Origin: Darksidea phi
Taxonomy: Eukaryota; Ascomycota; Dothideomycetes; Pleosporales; Lentitheciaceae
Direction of reading: 5' to 3'
DNA: 18,274 nt
Assembly (NCBI GenBank): GCA_030770425.1
Contig: JASJFT010000415.1
Location: 1-18,274 of the forward strand
Below, piece by piece: positions 8,880 to 16,672 of the stretch. How positions within the stretch are numbered: the first letter of the stretch is position 1; every line of letters starts with the position of its first letter. Both the position numbers and the translations under genes were made by a program. The notes below the pieces were generated by a model. The model saw only the letters and a list, made by a program, of their open reading frames with translations. It did not search any database and was not told the DNA's origin.

Positions 8880-9198
8880 AACGTACGATAAGGCCTATAG
8901 AGAGATCTAAGTAGGCCATCTACCGAGCAGCTCGCCATGAAGGTATATAGCCGATAATCTCATCAGCCTGACCATCTGTGAGGGTTCGAGGTCGACCAGT
9001 GCGTTTCTTAGGCGTGACCCGTTCGCTAGTAATCGTATAGGATATCTATCTCTTCGTAAAATAAAGACAGTCTTGAATATCCTCAATAGTATGCCCAGCG
9101 TTGTGTAGAGTCTGTACTCTAATTCTATCATCGCGGGTGAGCTGGCGGCGTGGAGGGGGGGGTGTTGATGGACGGGGCAGCGTTGATAGATCTGACAT
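8880..9198 (-). mobile_element. Tc1/mariner-type transposase relic (N-terminal part)
   Basis: From an ATG at 9198-9196 the minus strand reads a Pro-rich leader, then RRQLTRDDRIRVQTLHNAGH and TIEDIQDCLYFTKR, a helix-turn-helix of the Tc1/pogo type. VTPKKRTGRPRTLT follows, with the GRPR motif that sits between the two DNA-binding subdomains in Tc1 transposases. In-frame stops occur at 9048-9046 (KR-stop-ISYT) and 8922-8920 (AR-stop-MAYL); both are TAG and could derive from CAG. The frame then reads MAYLDLSIGLIVRF, like the second DNA-binding region, and stops being recognisable. The catalytic DDE core is missing, so the element is a truncated relic unable to move itself. A TGAT-type microsatellite (about 9198-9216) sits at its start. 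Confidence 0.62.
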
Positions 9199-9239
9199 GA
9201 TTGATTGATTGATTGTGAGGCGTAGCAAAGGTGTAGCAA

Positions 9240-9602
9240 GAGACGCAGGTACTTCGTATTAAATACAAATCTATAGAGGATTAGCTGTATATCTGTCAGT
9301 AGAGGAACTTTGCAGAACCAGCTTGAAAACTTGGAAGAACCCCTGTTATACGCGGCTCGCTACAATACTTACCCCTACCACCACAGTACTTGGATTTTGC
9401 ATCGTCCAATCTGCGAACGTGAAAAACGACCGTGTCGGCTCACCGGGCCCACTGTCCCACTCTCAGACGCTACTATCCGAAAATGGAAGTAGTGAGTTGG
9501 CAGTCGTCCTCGGTGGTGGAGCGTAACCTAATCCGAGAAGAGCTACATGGCGCTAATTTGATCCTGCAAGGTTCATCTATGTGCAAGCTAGGCATCAGCG
9601 GA
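9240..9602. other. Region before LTR-like copy 2, no identified gene
   Basis: Two overlapping plus-strand frames (about 9310-9492 and 9323-9526) are open but short and lack motifs. It may be relic transposon DNA. No splice structure or RNA gene is seen. Confidence 0.4.
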
Positions 9603-9772
9603 CGTAATATCAGGCTAGCTTACACATCAGGTTAAGTCACATGACTACTCCTGGCTGCTACGCCTCATTCTGTTCTATATAAGCTGCTCTTATGCAGAGC
9701 TTTCATAATCAACTCAGTCTCATACTTCTGCACCCTCACAGTGGTTCACACTAAGCCCTCACTGTGATAGCA
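9603..9772 (+). repeat. LTR-like repeat, copy 2 (possible solo LTR)
   Basis: It is collinear with 5751-5920 and in the same orientation, with the same TATATAA box within TTCTGTTCTATATAAGCTGC. It begins GTAATATCAGG and ends near ACTGTGATAGCA, fitting an eroded TG...CA terminus. Sequence identity to copy 1 looks roughly three quarters by eye. No pol sequence adjoins. Confidence 0.65.
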
Positions 9773-9902
9773 TAGCTTTCTAGTGGGTAAAAAATCACCC
9801 CTCCTAACAAACTTGTGGGTAGCTAACTAAAAGGTGCACGCAGACCAAAACCAAAAGTCCTCCGACAAACTTTAACCTCGTCTTCGCCTCCAGAGAGCAA
9901 CA

Positions 9903-10055
9903 ATGTCCCACTTCGTAAAATATGCCCCAGTCGCAGGCAAACAAATTCCGATTTATGTGGCCTCCGAAGTCCAACATGCGGGCTATAAGCGCGTGGTTGA
10001 TGCAATTGACTTAACTATCCTTAATAATACCGCGGACAAGGTGAATCGGCTCTAG
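9903..10055 (+). CDS. Small open frame or first exon, 50 codons, unknown
   Basis: The ATG lies in a good fungal start context (CAACAATG) after a pyrimidine-rich leader. The frame reads MSHFVKYAPVAGKQIPIYVA, then VVDAIDLTILNNTADKVNRL, and ends at 10053-10055. The composition looks protein-like, but there is no family match I can name. It may be the 5' remnant of a larger gene whose later parts decayed (see the next two entries). Confidence 0.35.
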   Translation: MSHFVKYAPVAGKQIPIYVASEVQHAGYKRVVDAIDLTILNNTADKVNRL

Positions 10056-10159
10056 AGAACAACAAACTATTGTTAGCATCTTAGGTATCTAGTATAAGCT
10101 CTGTCACGATTACGTATGTAACCGATCGAAAGTGAAGACTAACTTACTGACGAAGATAG

Positions 10160-10290
10160 TTCTATGCCCCACCCGAGTGATATAGACCCCAATGAGCATA
10201 GCTCCGTTCTTATGTAGGATTCCCAAGGAAGGGAGGTCGCGAAAGGACATGTCACTTCTGATGAAAGCAAGCAACAGGTAGGCTCCCCTC
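10160..10290 (+). pseudogene. Coding-like fragment with an internal TAG
   Basis: A frame from an ATG at about 10165 reads PHPSDIDPNEHSSVLM, a TAG, then DSQGREVAKGHVTSDESKQQ up to a possible GTAGGC donor at about 10280. The TAG could be a C-to-T change of a Gln codon, as in the nearby kinase pseudogene. No family is recognised. The neighbouring 10291-10467 holds nothing clear. Confidence 0.3.
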
Positions 10291-10467
10291 CTCCTAGCTG
10301 CTATTAGTGCAACCTAACTCCCCATAGAGTGCAGTTTAAGTATGGGAGCTACGCACCTACTGGATATTTTTGTTCGGTTTCTGGACTTCTGCTTGATTTT
10401 CCCTGTCCTAGCTAGTGTGTTATTTAATATAGGTGCCGCCTAATAGTAAACTGTGACCGCGGCATCA

Positions 10468-10593
10468 ATGCAACATGAAAACTTTGTATTGCTTAGAAAA
10501 GGAGAGATTGCCGCCCTACTTGGTGCTCATACTTTGACAATGAAAATGAACGCGCTCCCGCCCACTCCTGTGTATATTCTCCGCCGGTACTAA
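10468..10593 (+). CDS. Short open frame, 41 codons, possibly a 3' exon remnant
   Basis: The frame reads MQHENFVLLRKGEIAALLGA, then HTLTMKMNALPPTPVYILRRY and a stop. Composition looks protein-like, but length and isolation argue for a relic. It runs toward the intact kinase on the opposite strand and ends 31 bp before that gene's stop codon. Confidence 0.3.
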   Translation: MQHENFVLLRKGEIAALLGAHTLTMKMNALPPTPVYILRRY

Positions 10594-10624
10594 TACTAAG
10601 GCTTCCTAAGAGCCAACATATCCT

Positions 10625-11787
10625 TCATGTAAAAGATTGTAAATAGGGATGTTGAAGTGCTTCTGAAGCTGTGGGTCTCTTGCTGTGATCAACGACTAGT
10701 AAAGACTCAATAAAATCCAGTAGCTCCGGCGACACTGGGAGCCGCTGTAGTTCCTCCCGTAAAGTGCCTCCTTTGATAAGCCTCGTGCCATCATGGGGAT
10801 TTTCCATGACCGCTAATTGTTCTGCTAGCTCAAATTCCTCCTTATAGGGCTGGTAATCAACAGGTTGACCTAGCGGGCCAAGGAGACGGATGATTTTCGC
10901 GATGCACCACGCTTCTGTAAACCCTTCGATTATCTTGTCACTAGGACCAAAGAGGGGGTACGGTGATAATCGACGTGCCAACTTCCAACTTAGCTTTCGC
11001 CCAGAGAGGTAGGTGTGAGTACTAACTGTAACACCAAGTGACCATACATCAGAGGAATGTTGACACCCCAAGCCTTGCCAGACCTCAGGCGCCCGACATG
11101 GTAGGCTTTGACCACGTTGTTTTGTAGAACCCTCAGTAATCACTATAAACATGAGCGCTGTTAACTAGAGCTAAGAAGGACACTTACAATTCCCTAAATC
11201 TCCCAGCTTGGCAATTGGCGAAAGCCCATCGATGTCGGAGACGTAAATGTTGTTTACATTAACATCTAGTCATTTAGTACTAGGAGTATAAATGGGGAAC
11301 GAACAATTTACCTGTATGAACAACACTAAGCTTTTTGAAAAGTTCAAGAGCAGACAGGACCGCTTTAGATACCACTTTTAGCAACCTTGGGTCACCTTGG
11401 AATTGGTTAGCCTGGACGGATCGTAAATCTAGATCTATCCATTCAAATACTAGGCATCCTGGGTCGTATTGATCTTTATTTAACCGTACCGTATCGTGTA
11501 GGGTCCGGATGTACGGGGACGAGGCAATTTCGAGGATTCCGTAATTACAGTATTCTCGCCTTAAGGCAATTCTTTCATCGTTGGTAGTAGCAGATTTAAC
11601 TACGGCCCTTGAGTAATAGTAAGCTATTAATTCTTGTAGCACTTAAGTAGAGAGAGCTATACCATTCTCCTTGGATTAGGGGGTTAGACAGCACCCGGGC
11701 TTTGAAGACGCTGGAACCTTTTAACTGCTCCAGCAGCTCATACTTTCCTTTTCCCCCTCGAAGCACTTGTCCAATGCGCAGCGCCAT
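10625..11787 (-). CDS. Protein kinase domain protein, five exons, intact
   Basis: Exons on the minus strand are 11787-11663, 11607-11312, 11265-11188, 11142-11027 and 10981-10625, with introns of 55, 46, 45 and 45 nt. All phases agree, giving 323 aa, essentially one kinase domain. In order: a glycine-loop equivalent LKGSSVFKAR; the ATP-anchoring Lys in EWAVVKSA; a hinge with LVFEWIDLDL; the catalytic loop VVHTDVNVNNIYVS, created by splicing; LGDLGN in place of DFG; PCRAPEVW (APE); SDVWSLGVTLA; and a C-lobe ending in LLVVDHSKRPTASEALQHPY. The catalytic Asp and the metal-binding Asn and Asp are present, but the usual Lys of HRDxK is Asn. The layout, with an insert before the final helix, recalls SRPK-like CMGC kinases. 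The substrate is unknown. Unlike its surroundings it carries no disruption. Confidence 0.9.
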
Positions 11788-12299
11788 ATCTTCTAAAGAG
11801 GTGGGAGAGCGAAATGGTGCGTATGTGCGCGACGGGTCTTGGAGGGAGAAAGGAGCTCCGGCGTTGCAGGCTGATGGTGATTGTTAGCGCGCATTTTGGC
11901 GTCCGTGCTTTGCGCGTCACCACCCAAACTTGCTGCCCCCCTCGCCTCCAATTTTCTCCACCGCTGCTTCGCTCCCCTTGACCCTCGCCTTCAACGCCAC
12001 CCTCCAATTATCGGCCGCGTCTCCGTTCCTTAGGGCCACGTCACAAAGACCGTGGGAGGCAATGCCTTCGGATCGATGGATGAGAGGTTACGCAAGGACT
12101 CGTCGGAGATTGCGACTACAGAAGCCGGTCTTCCCGTCGGAAACCCAATTGAAGTCGCAAGCGACGTGTTTGGTGCTGGCCGATGATGGGCTTGAGCCTA
12201 TCTATGTGGGAAGGCGAGGAGCGACAGAAGTCTCTGGAGAGCATCTCCCGCTCGGGCATCTTTGCAACCTCAATGGCTAGTTACGGGGTAAATTCTAAA
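11788..12299 (+). pseudogene. Region upstream of the kinase with a frameshifted coding fragment
   Basis: The first 240 bp probably include the kinase promoter. From about 12046 one plus frame reads GNAFGSMDERLRKDSSEIAT, then GLPVGNPIEVASDVFGAG. A second frame from about 12175 reads LSMWEGEERQKSLESISRSG, then IFATSMASYG before a GTAAAT. The two together look like one decayed coding region with a frameshift near 12175. I cannot name the family. Confidence 0.3.
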
Positions 12300-12309
12300 T
12301 AAGGTCTTC

Positions 12310-12928
12310 TAATATATTAATTCGACTCTAACGTGCGAATATTAGAATGCACCACCTCTAGCAAAGCGCCATCTCAAAGGCCCAACTACGAGACCGGTCC
12401 CTCCAGTGCCAATATCCCATCCCCCCCAAATGGAATCTGCGAAACGATCCCATGCGGCCGCCGAACCCACTTCCCCTTCCACCGACGCGACAACCCATAA
12501 TCGATCTCGTAATACAAAGGAGACATTGGAGGTGAGAGAAGCAGGGGAGGCAAAGGAGGCATAGGCATTGCCAGAGTCTCGCTGAGAAAATCGAAGGCGT
12601 TATATTGGATCTAGGGCCAAGCCACGATTTGGCTGGCAAAAACGTATCTTAGCAAGGAATATACGCTTCGGGCCTCCGCGACCTTCATCTCGCTCTTTGA
12701 GCCTAACCCTTCGCTAATGTTGACGCAGGATTTCCGCTCTTCGAACCTCGTCTGCCTTTCACCACCGTAGCTTCCTCCGCTACCCGCTCCGCTTGTACCT
12801 CGACGATGTCCTCTTAGCTTACTACCCTCGCCAACCAAGGTTGATGGGTGATAGCTGCTTCTGTTATATTGTGGCCCTACCACTAGTACAGCGTTGGCGG
12901 CGGGGGGGCACAACGACAGGCACGGCAA
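12310..12928 (-). pseudogene. Unrecognised coding-like frame with C-to-T type stops
   Basis: A single minus-strand frame from 12928 continues past a TAG at 12613-12611 as IQYNAFDFLSETLAMPMPPL, PLYYEIDYGLSRRWKGKWVR and GIVSQIPFGGDGILALEGPV, then meets a TAG at about 12388-12386 and a TGA. The TAGs could derive from CAG and the TGA from CGA. The N-terminal part is Gly/Ser/Arg-rich; VAEARSVYSLLRYVFASQIV precedes the first stop. The protein-like composition on both sides of each stop supports a decayed gene, but I do not recognise it. Confidence 0.35.
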
Positions 12929-13732
12929 CGGCGAGGACGTTCACGGCAAGGCGTGGCAAGGCACCATGAAGGGGAGCGCAGCGGTGGACGCAAGCGGCGG
13001 ACGTGATAATGAGAACAAGTTATCGCAAGGCACCAGGGCGCAGCACAGGGTCATGATGTTAGCCTATATAGAACTACGCGGCGACGGTCACTCCGTCAAG
13101 CGCAGACGATGACGAACTATCTTCGCTCTTGTACACTATCTTCTGCGATGCTGCAAGGGTGGCCGGAGCAGGTCGGCCATCCTCTCTACTGGCAAAAAGC
13201 GGATTACGTCATGTAAACCTGGAGGGAGCTTATATCGAATCTGCGCGCAGCCCCTATGCTGCCAAGCGGCAACAACGCTTGATGCCCTCGCTGCGGGGAG
13301 CTGCTGCAGGGCCTCAAGGGCCTTAGCTGTCCGCATCCTGGTACGTTTGGCTGCGCAGGACGGGGGGTCGTTGTGTCGTAGTCGAGTCCGCGGTTCGATA
13401 AAAAAATATCTTACTTCTTCAACAATCCAAAAGTATGCCCGATGGCGCCTCCCAACGCCTACTGTACAAGGTGTATGCCAGTGCGGGTCGACCGCTCTCC
13501 ATGTATGTGGTGGCAATCGCCACCAGCCTAGCCACTTGTTATATCTATCGAAGCTCACCGTGCTAATCTTCAAAGAAGCGAGCTGAAATTGCAATCATGG
13601 TTGCGGCTAAACCTTGATCCACGCCAGCCCCCTCCAAGTGCTTCTTAGCAGCGTGCTCGCCTGCACCCGACAGCATGGTGTCTCCAAGCAAACGACAACA
13701 GGTCCCACAAGGAAACAGGCCTCAAAGAGCAC
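12929..13732. other. GC-rich region with overlapping open frames, no identified gene
   Basis: A minus-strand frame of 152 codons (13594-13136) and plus-strand frames at 13129-13326 and 13347-13586 overlap, and none shows a domain motif. The last 90 bp (from about 13643) are open in the sirtuin frame and may hold the end of an upstream sirtuin exon. I see no RNA gene. Confidence 0.4.
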
Positions 13733-14394
13733 ATGGCAGCGTGCCTTAATCTGCAGAAAGCCCTGGCACCAGCTGACAAGCTGCAGCTGGACCGACTTTT
13801 GAAGACGCTGCGCACCAAGCAAAAGATTGTCGTTGTTGCTGGGGCTGGCATCTCAGTGTCGGCCGGTATCCCAGACTTCGGCTCATCGGTCTGCGCAAAG
13901 AGCATAAGGGTATCTCTACTGGTAAAGATTTATTTAACGCATCTGTGTACCAGGAGGATAGGCAGACGGCCTTATTCCACGATATGATGACAAAATTATC
14001 ACGACAAATAAAGAAGGCCAAACCAACCGCCTTCCATTATCTTCTTGCAAACCTGGCCAAGGAAGATCGGCTCGTGCGCCTATATACCCAAAATATCGAC
14101 GGCATTGATGTCGCACTAAAGCCTCTGGAGACTACGACTCCATTTCCCAAGAAAGGACCCTGGCCAAAGACTGTGCAACTGCACCGAAGTCTAGACAACA
14201 TGGTGTGCTATAAATGCTATGAAATATTTCCGTTTAACGTAGAAATATTCAGTGGCACAGAGCCGCCAGCATGTCCAACTTGCCTAACGAACGACAACTT
14301 GCGTGAGGTAGCCAGTAAACGGAGACGCGGCGTTGGAAGGCTTCGCCCACGTATAGTCCTATATAATGAGAATGGTCCTAACGAGGAAGCGATT
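13733..14394 (+). pseudogene. N-terminal half of an Hst3/Hst4-like sirtuin, cut at a repeat array
   Basis: Sirtuins are NAD+-dependent protein deacylases; the Hst3/Hst4 group acts on histone H3 in fungal nuclei. From the first in-frame ATG this half shows KIVVVAGAGISVSAGIPDF (NAD+-binding loop), then a frameshift at about 13880-13890. The adjacent frame continues GLRKEHKGISTGKDLFNASV, LVRLYTQNIDGID, VQLHRSL (catalytic His; usual LHGSL), a zinc site CYKC...CPTC, and GVGRLRPRIVLYNENGPNEE followed by AIG. The sirtuin then stops abruptly where a 15-bp repeat begins. The next block of the family (DLR..PD.VIVVGTSLKVPG) is found 0.65 kb away on the opposite strand. As it stands it cannot make a complete enzyme: it lacks the last NAD+-binding strands and has a frameshift. 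Confidence 0.9.
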
Positions 14395-14600
14395 GGGCTG
14401 GTGTGCTGCGGGCTGGTGTGCTGCGGGCTGGTGTGCTGCGGGCTGGTGTGCTGCGGGCTGGTGTGCTGCGGTGGTGTGCTGCGGTGGTGTGCTGCGGTGG
14501 TGTGCTGCGGTGTGGTGTGCTGCGGTGTGGTGTGCTGCGGTGTGGTGTGGCTGGTGTGCTGCGGGCTGGTGTGGCTGGTGTGCTGCGGGCTGGTGTGCTG
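14395..14600 (+). repeat. Tandem repeat array A (unit GGGCTGGTGTGCTGC, 15 bp) inside the sirtuin gene
   Basis: Five near-perfect 15-bp units are followed by three 13-bp variants (GGTGGTGTGCTGC), three GGTGTGGTGTGCTGC units and mixed units with GTGTGGCTG. In the sirtuin frame it reads repeated Leu-Val-Cys-Cys-Gly. Three 13-bp units total 39 bp, so the frame is kept across the array. It is inverted relative to array B at 15051-15176, and the pair can form a long hairpin. Confidence 0.95.
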
Positions 14601-15050
14601 CGCGCTGACCTCGCGTCGCAGACCATGCCAAGCCGGAAATTCTTGGCTTTCTATATAGGTACTAGCGCTAGCACAGACCCCCAACAGCGACCCCGCATAG
14701 CTACTTCCGCCAACACTTCCTTCGTCTTCGTCCTCGTCTCCCTCGTCTTCACCATTGTCGCTGGCACTCGGCATTTTGTTGGCGACCTCCTTGCGAAGGT
14801 CATTCCATACGTCCAATTCAGCGCGTCGGGCAACTTCGTCACAAGCGCCTAGAACTACGAGATCCAAAAGCGGATGATCTTTGCGCGCAGGCTCCGCGGT
14901 GTTGATCCAAATAGTTACCCCACCACGGCGAGCCCGGACCATCGCGCACATTTTCCGAACAAGTTGTTGGGCTCCAGGAACCTTTAAACTTGTGCCGACA
15001 ACGATAACAGCATCAGGCCCAGTGCGCAGATCGGCAGCAACGCATGATCC
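14601..15050 (-). pseudogene. C-terminal half of the same sirtuin, in inverted orientation
   Basis: On the minus strand from 15050 the frame reads GSCVAADLRTGPDAVIVVGTS, then LKVPGAQQLVRKMCAMV, GGVTIWIN and LLDLVVLGACDEVARRAEL. This is the part of a sirtuin that follows the zinc module and closes the Rossmann fold (GTSL and the IN strand bind NAD+). An acidic tail with GEDEGDEDEDEGS and then FPAWHGLRREVSA follows before the frame runs into array A. Joining the end of the N-half (NEEAIG) to SCVAADLR gives normal family spacing with nothing missing, which is why I see the two halves as one gene separated by inversion and repeat growth. There is no start codon of its own other than in repeat-derived sequence. 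Confidence 0.9.
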
Positions 15051-15176
15051 GCAGCACACCAGCCCGCGGCACACCAGTCCGCAGCAGACCAGCCCGCAGC
15101 ACACCAGCCCGCGGCACACCAGTCCGCAGCGCACCAGCCCGCAGCGCACCAGCCCGCGGCACACCAGCCCACAGCG
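15051..15176 (-). repeat. Tandem repeat array B, inverted relative to array A
   Basis: About eight 15-bp units (CAGCACACCAGCCCG on +, with CGGCACACCAGTCCG and CAGCGCACC variants) are the reverse complement of the array A unit. On the plus strand it is open as repeated Gln-His-Thr-Ser-Pro and runs in frame into the JmjC gene. On the minus strand it is open as Leu-Val-Cys-Cys-Gly into the sirtuin C-half. Confidence 0.93.
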
Positions 15177-15192
15177 CCGTCCTCTCTCAGCC

Positions 15193-16672
15193 ATGCCCAC
15201 CGACCTGCCATCTACTATCCGTAGCAAGAATAGGGAGAAAGAAGCCAGCGTCACTTCCCACAAAGTATGTCCACGATGCCACACAACCAGGCGATTGGAC
15301 GCATTTCAAGCAAACTCTCTTCGCTGTAAAGAGTGCCGCCATAGCGACAAAGGTCGGCAAAAGGTTCGCGCCCGAAGAACGCCCGCTACAGAACGTCTAC
15401 CAGACGACATCGAACTCAACACCGGATCTGCAGAACTTTCGGCTCTTACGACGACCTATCCAAGCCCCTCAAGCCCTCCCTCGAAATCTTTACTCACGAA
15501 GCACTACCATATTAGCGCGGCAGATATAGAGGCGCTTCGGTGCGCAGATGCCCAGACTCTTAGACAATTACTCCGTCCTGAGGATGACTGCGTCCATGAC
15601 GTTTTCACCTCGTTTGTTAAAGCACTGGAGTCTGGACGGGTACAACTATGGGGCGGTGGCGCGGATAAAATATCCTGGCCTGGAAAAGACCTCCCTCAGC
15701 TTCTCCGCAAGTGGGATTGTGGCTTACCGAAAGACCTTGATCGGCTTTGCATGGAGAATGAGCTTATCGAGGTGTATCGCCAATCTGGATTTGCGAAGCC
15801 GACAGTCCTACAGGATGGAAAGATCTTTAGCGTTACTAAATCTTTGTACGGGAACGACCCGAAAGAGGTCTGTTCGGCCTTTAACGTACCCGTCTATGAC
15901 GAAGAGCCCTTGACGTTGACTCCACCTCAATATATTGTTCGCAACCAGATAATGTTTACGCCAGATACCGTCCTCTATCAAAAAGCGAATGTCACTCCTA
16001 AGTATACGTTCGTAGATACTCATATCGGTAAGTATTACTCTTTTGTAGAATGTTATTGTATTAACGCTGATAGATAATGGCCTCAACGTACTAAGCGTAT
16101 GCGACGACCGCTGCGTAAAATTGTGGGTAATTCACCCACCAACTCCTGCCAACATGGTCGCATTCTCTCTTACCTACGGATGCATGAATGTCTTTAGCCA
16201 CTTTGAGCCCGAAGCAAGTCAAGGGCTGTACTTCTTTACTTTCCCTAATGATGCCATCTATCTACCACCAGGCACTATCCATACGGTCTATACAATTGCA
16301 AGCGGATGTCTAACTGGCATTGCATGGACGAGCGATACTGGACTTCTCGCGAGCGCCCGAATGTTCGAACAAGACTACCACCAGGGTAACAGTATAACGG
16401 CATCCTTTACCTGTCTGATCCAGAGCCTGTGGTGCGCCGTTCAAAAGCGGGAGAACTTTCCAGACATAAAACGTACATTGGGGATTATCTGCCCCATTGT
16501 CATGAAGTTGGTGTGGAGGGAGAAATTGTGGGAGCCAGGAATAGATGAATTACGGAGCACTATACAGAAAGTGGAACAAGAGCTAGAAAGGCATGGTCTT
16601 GAGAAGCCGGTCTGCCCCGAATGTGGTGCTGGAATCCTTACCCATGTAAGAGTTGATCCGCCGATACAGTAA
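15193..16672 (+). CDS. Zn-finger plus JmjC-domain protein, two exons
   Basis: JmjC proteins are Fe(II)/2-oxoglutarate oxygenases, often lysine demethylases. Exons are 15193-16027 and 16074-16672, with a 46-nt intron (GTAAGT donor, TTAAC branch, GATAG acceptor) and agreeing phases; the product is 477 aa. Residues 20-50 hold KVCPRCHTTRRLDAF and LRCKECR, a CxxC...CxxC zinc module. The splice junction builds VDTHIDNGLNVLSVCDDRCV, with the HxD iron ligands (His277, Asp279). KLWVIHPPTPANM follows, and the third ligand sits in YLPPGTIHTVYT (His348). A coiled segment and CPECGAG lie near the C-terminus. The ATG has an acceptable context (GCCATGCCC), but the frame is also open upstream through array B. 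A coding-like frame continues just past the stop (see the nuclease entry). The substrate is unknown; histone lysine is an inference from the family. Confidence 0.85.

Noticed and set aside
6328..11787. The two kinases as a duplicated pair that triggered RIP
   Set aside because: Their catalytic loops and C-lobes differ strongly (MDLKPLN versus HTDVNVNN), so they belong to different families; the RIP partner must be elsewhere.
13136..13594. 152-codon minus-strand frame as a gene
   Set aside because: No motif, and plus-strand frames over the same bases are equally open; it probably reflects GC-rich composition.
14395..15176. CRISPR array
   Set aside because: The repeats are directly contiguous with no unique spacers, they lie within a eukaryotic gene, and no cas-like gene is nearby.
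14217..15284. A 355-codon minus-strand open frame taken as a single gene
   Set aside because: Only its middle (15050 to about 14610) is sirtuin. Both ends are open because the repeat arrays lack stops in several frames.
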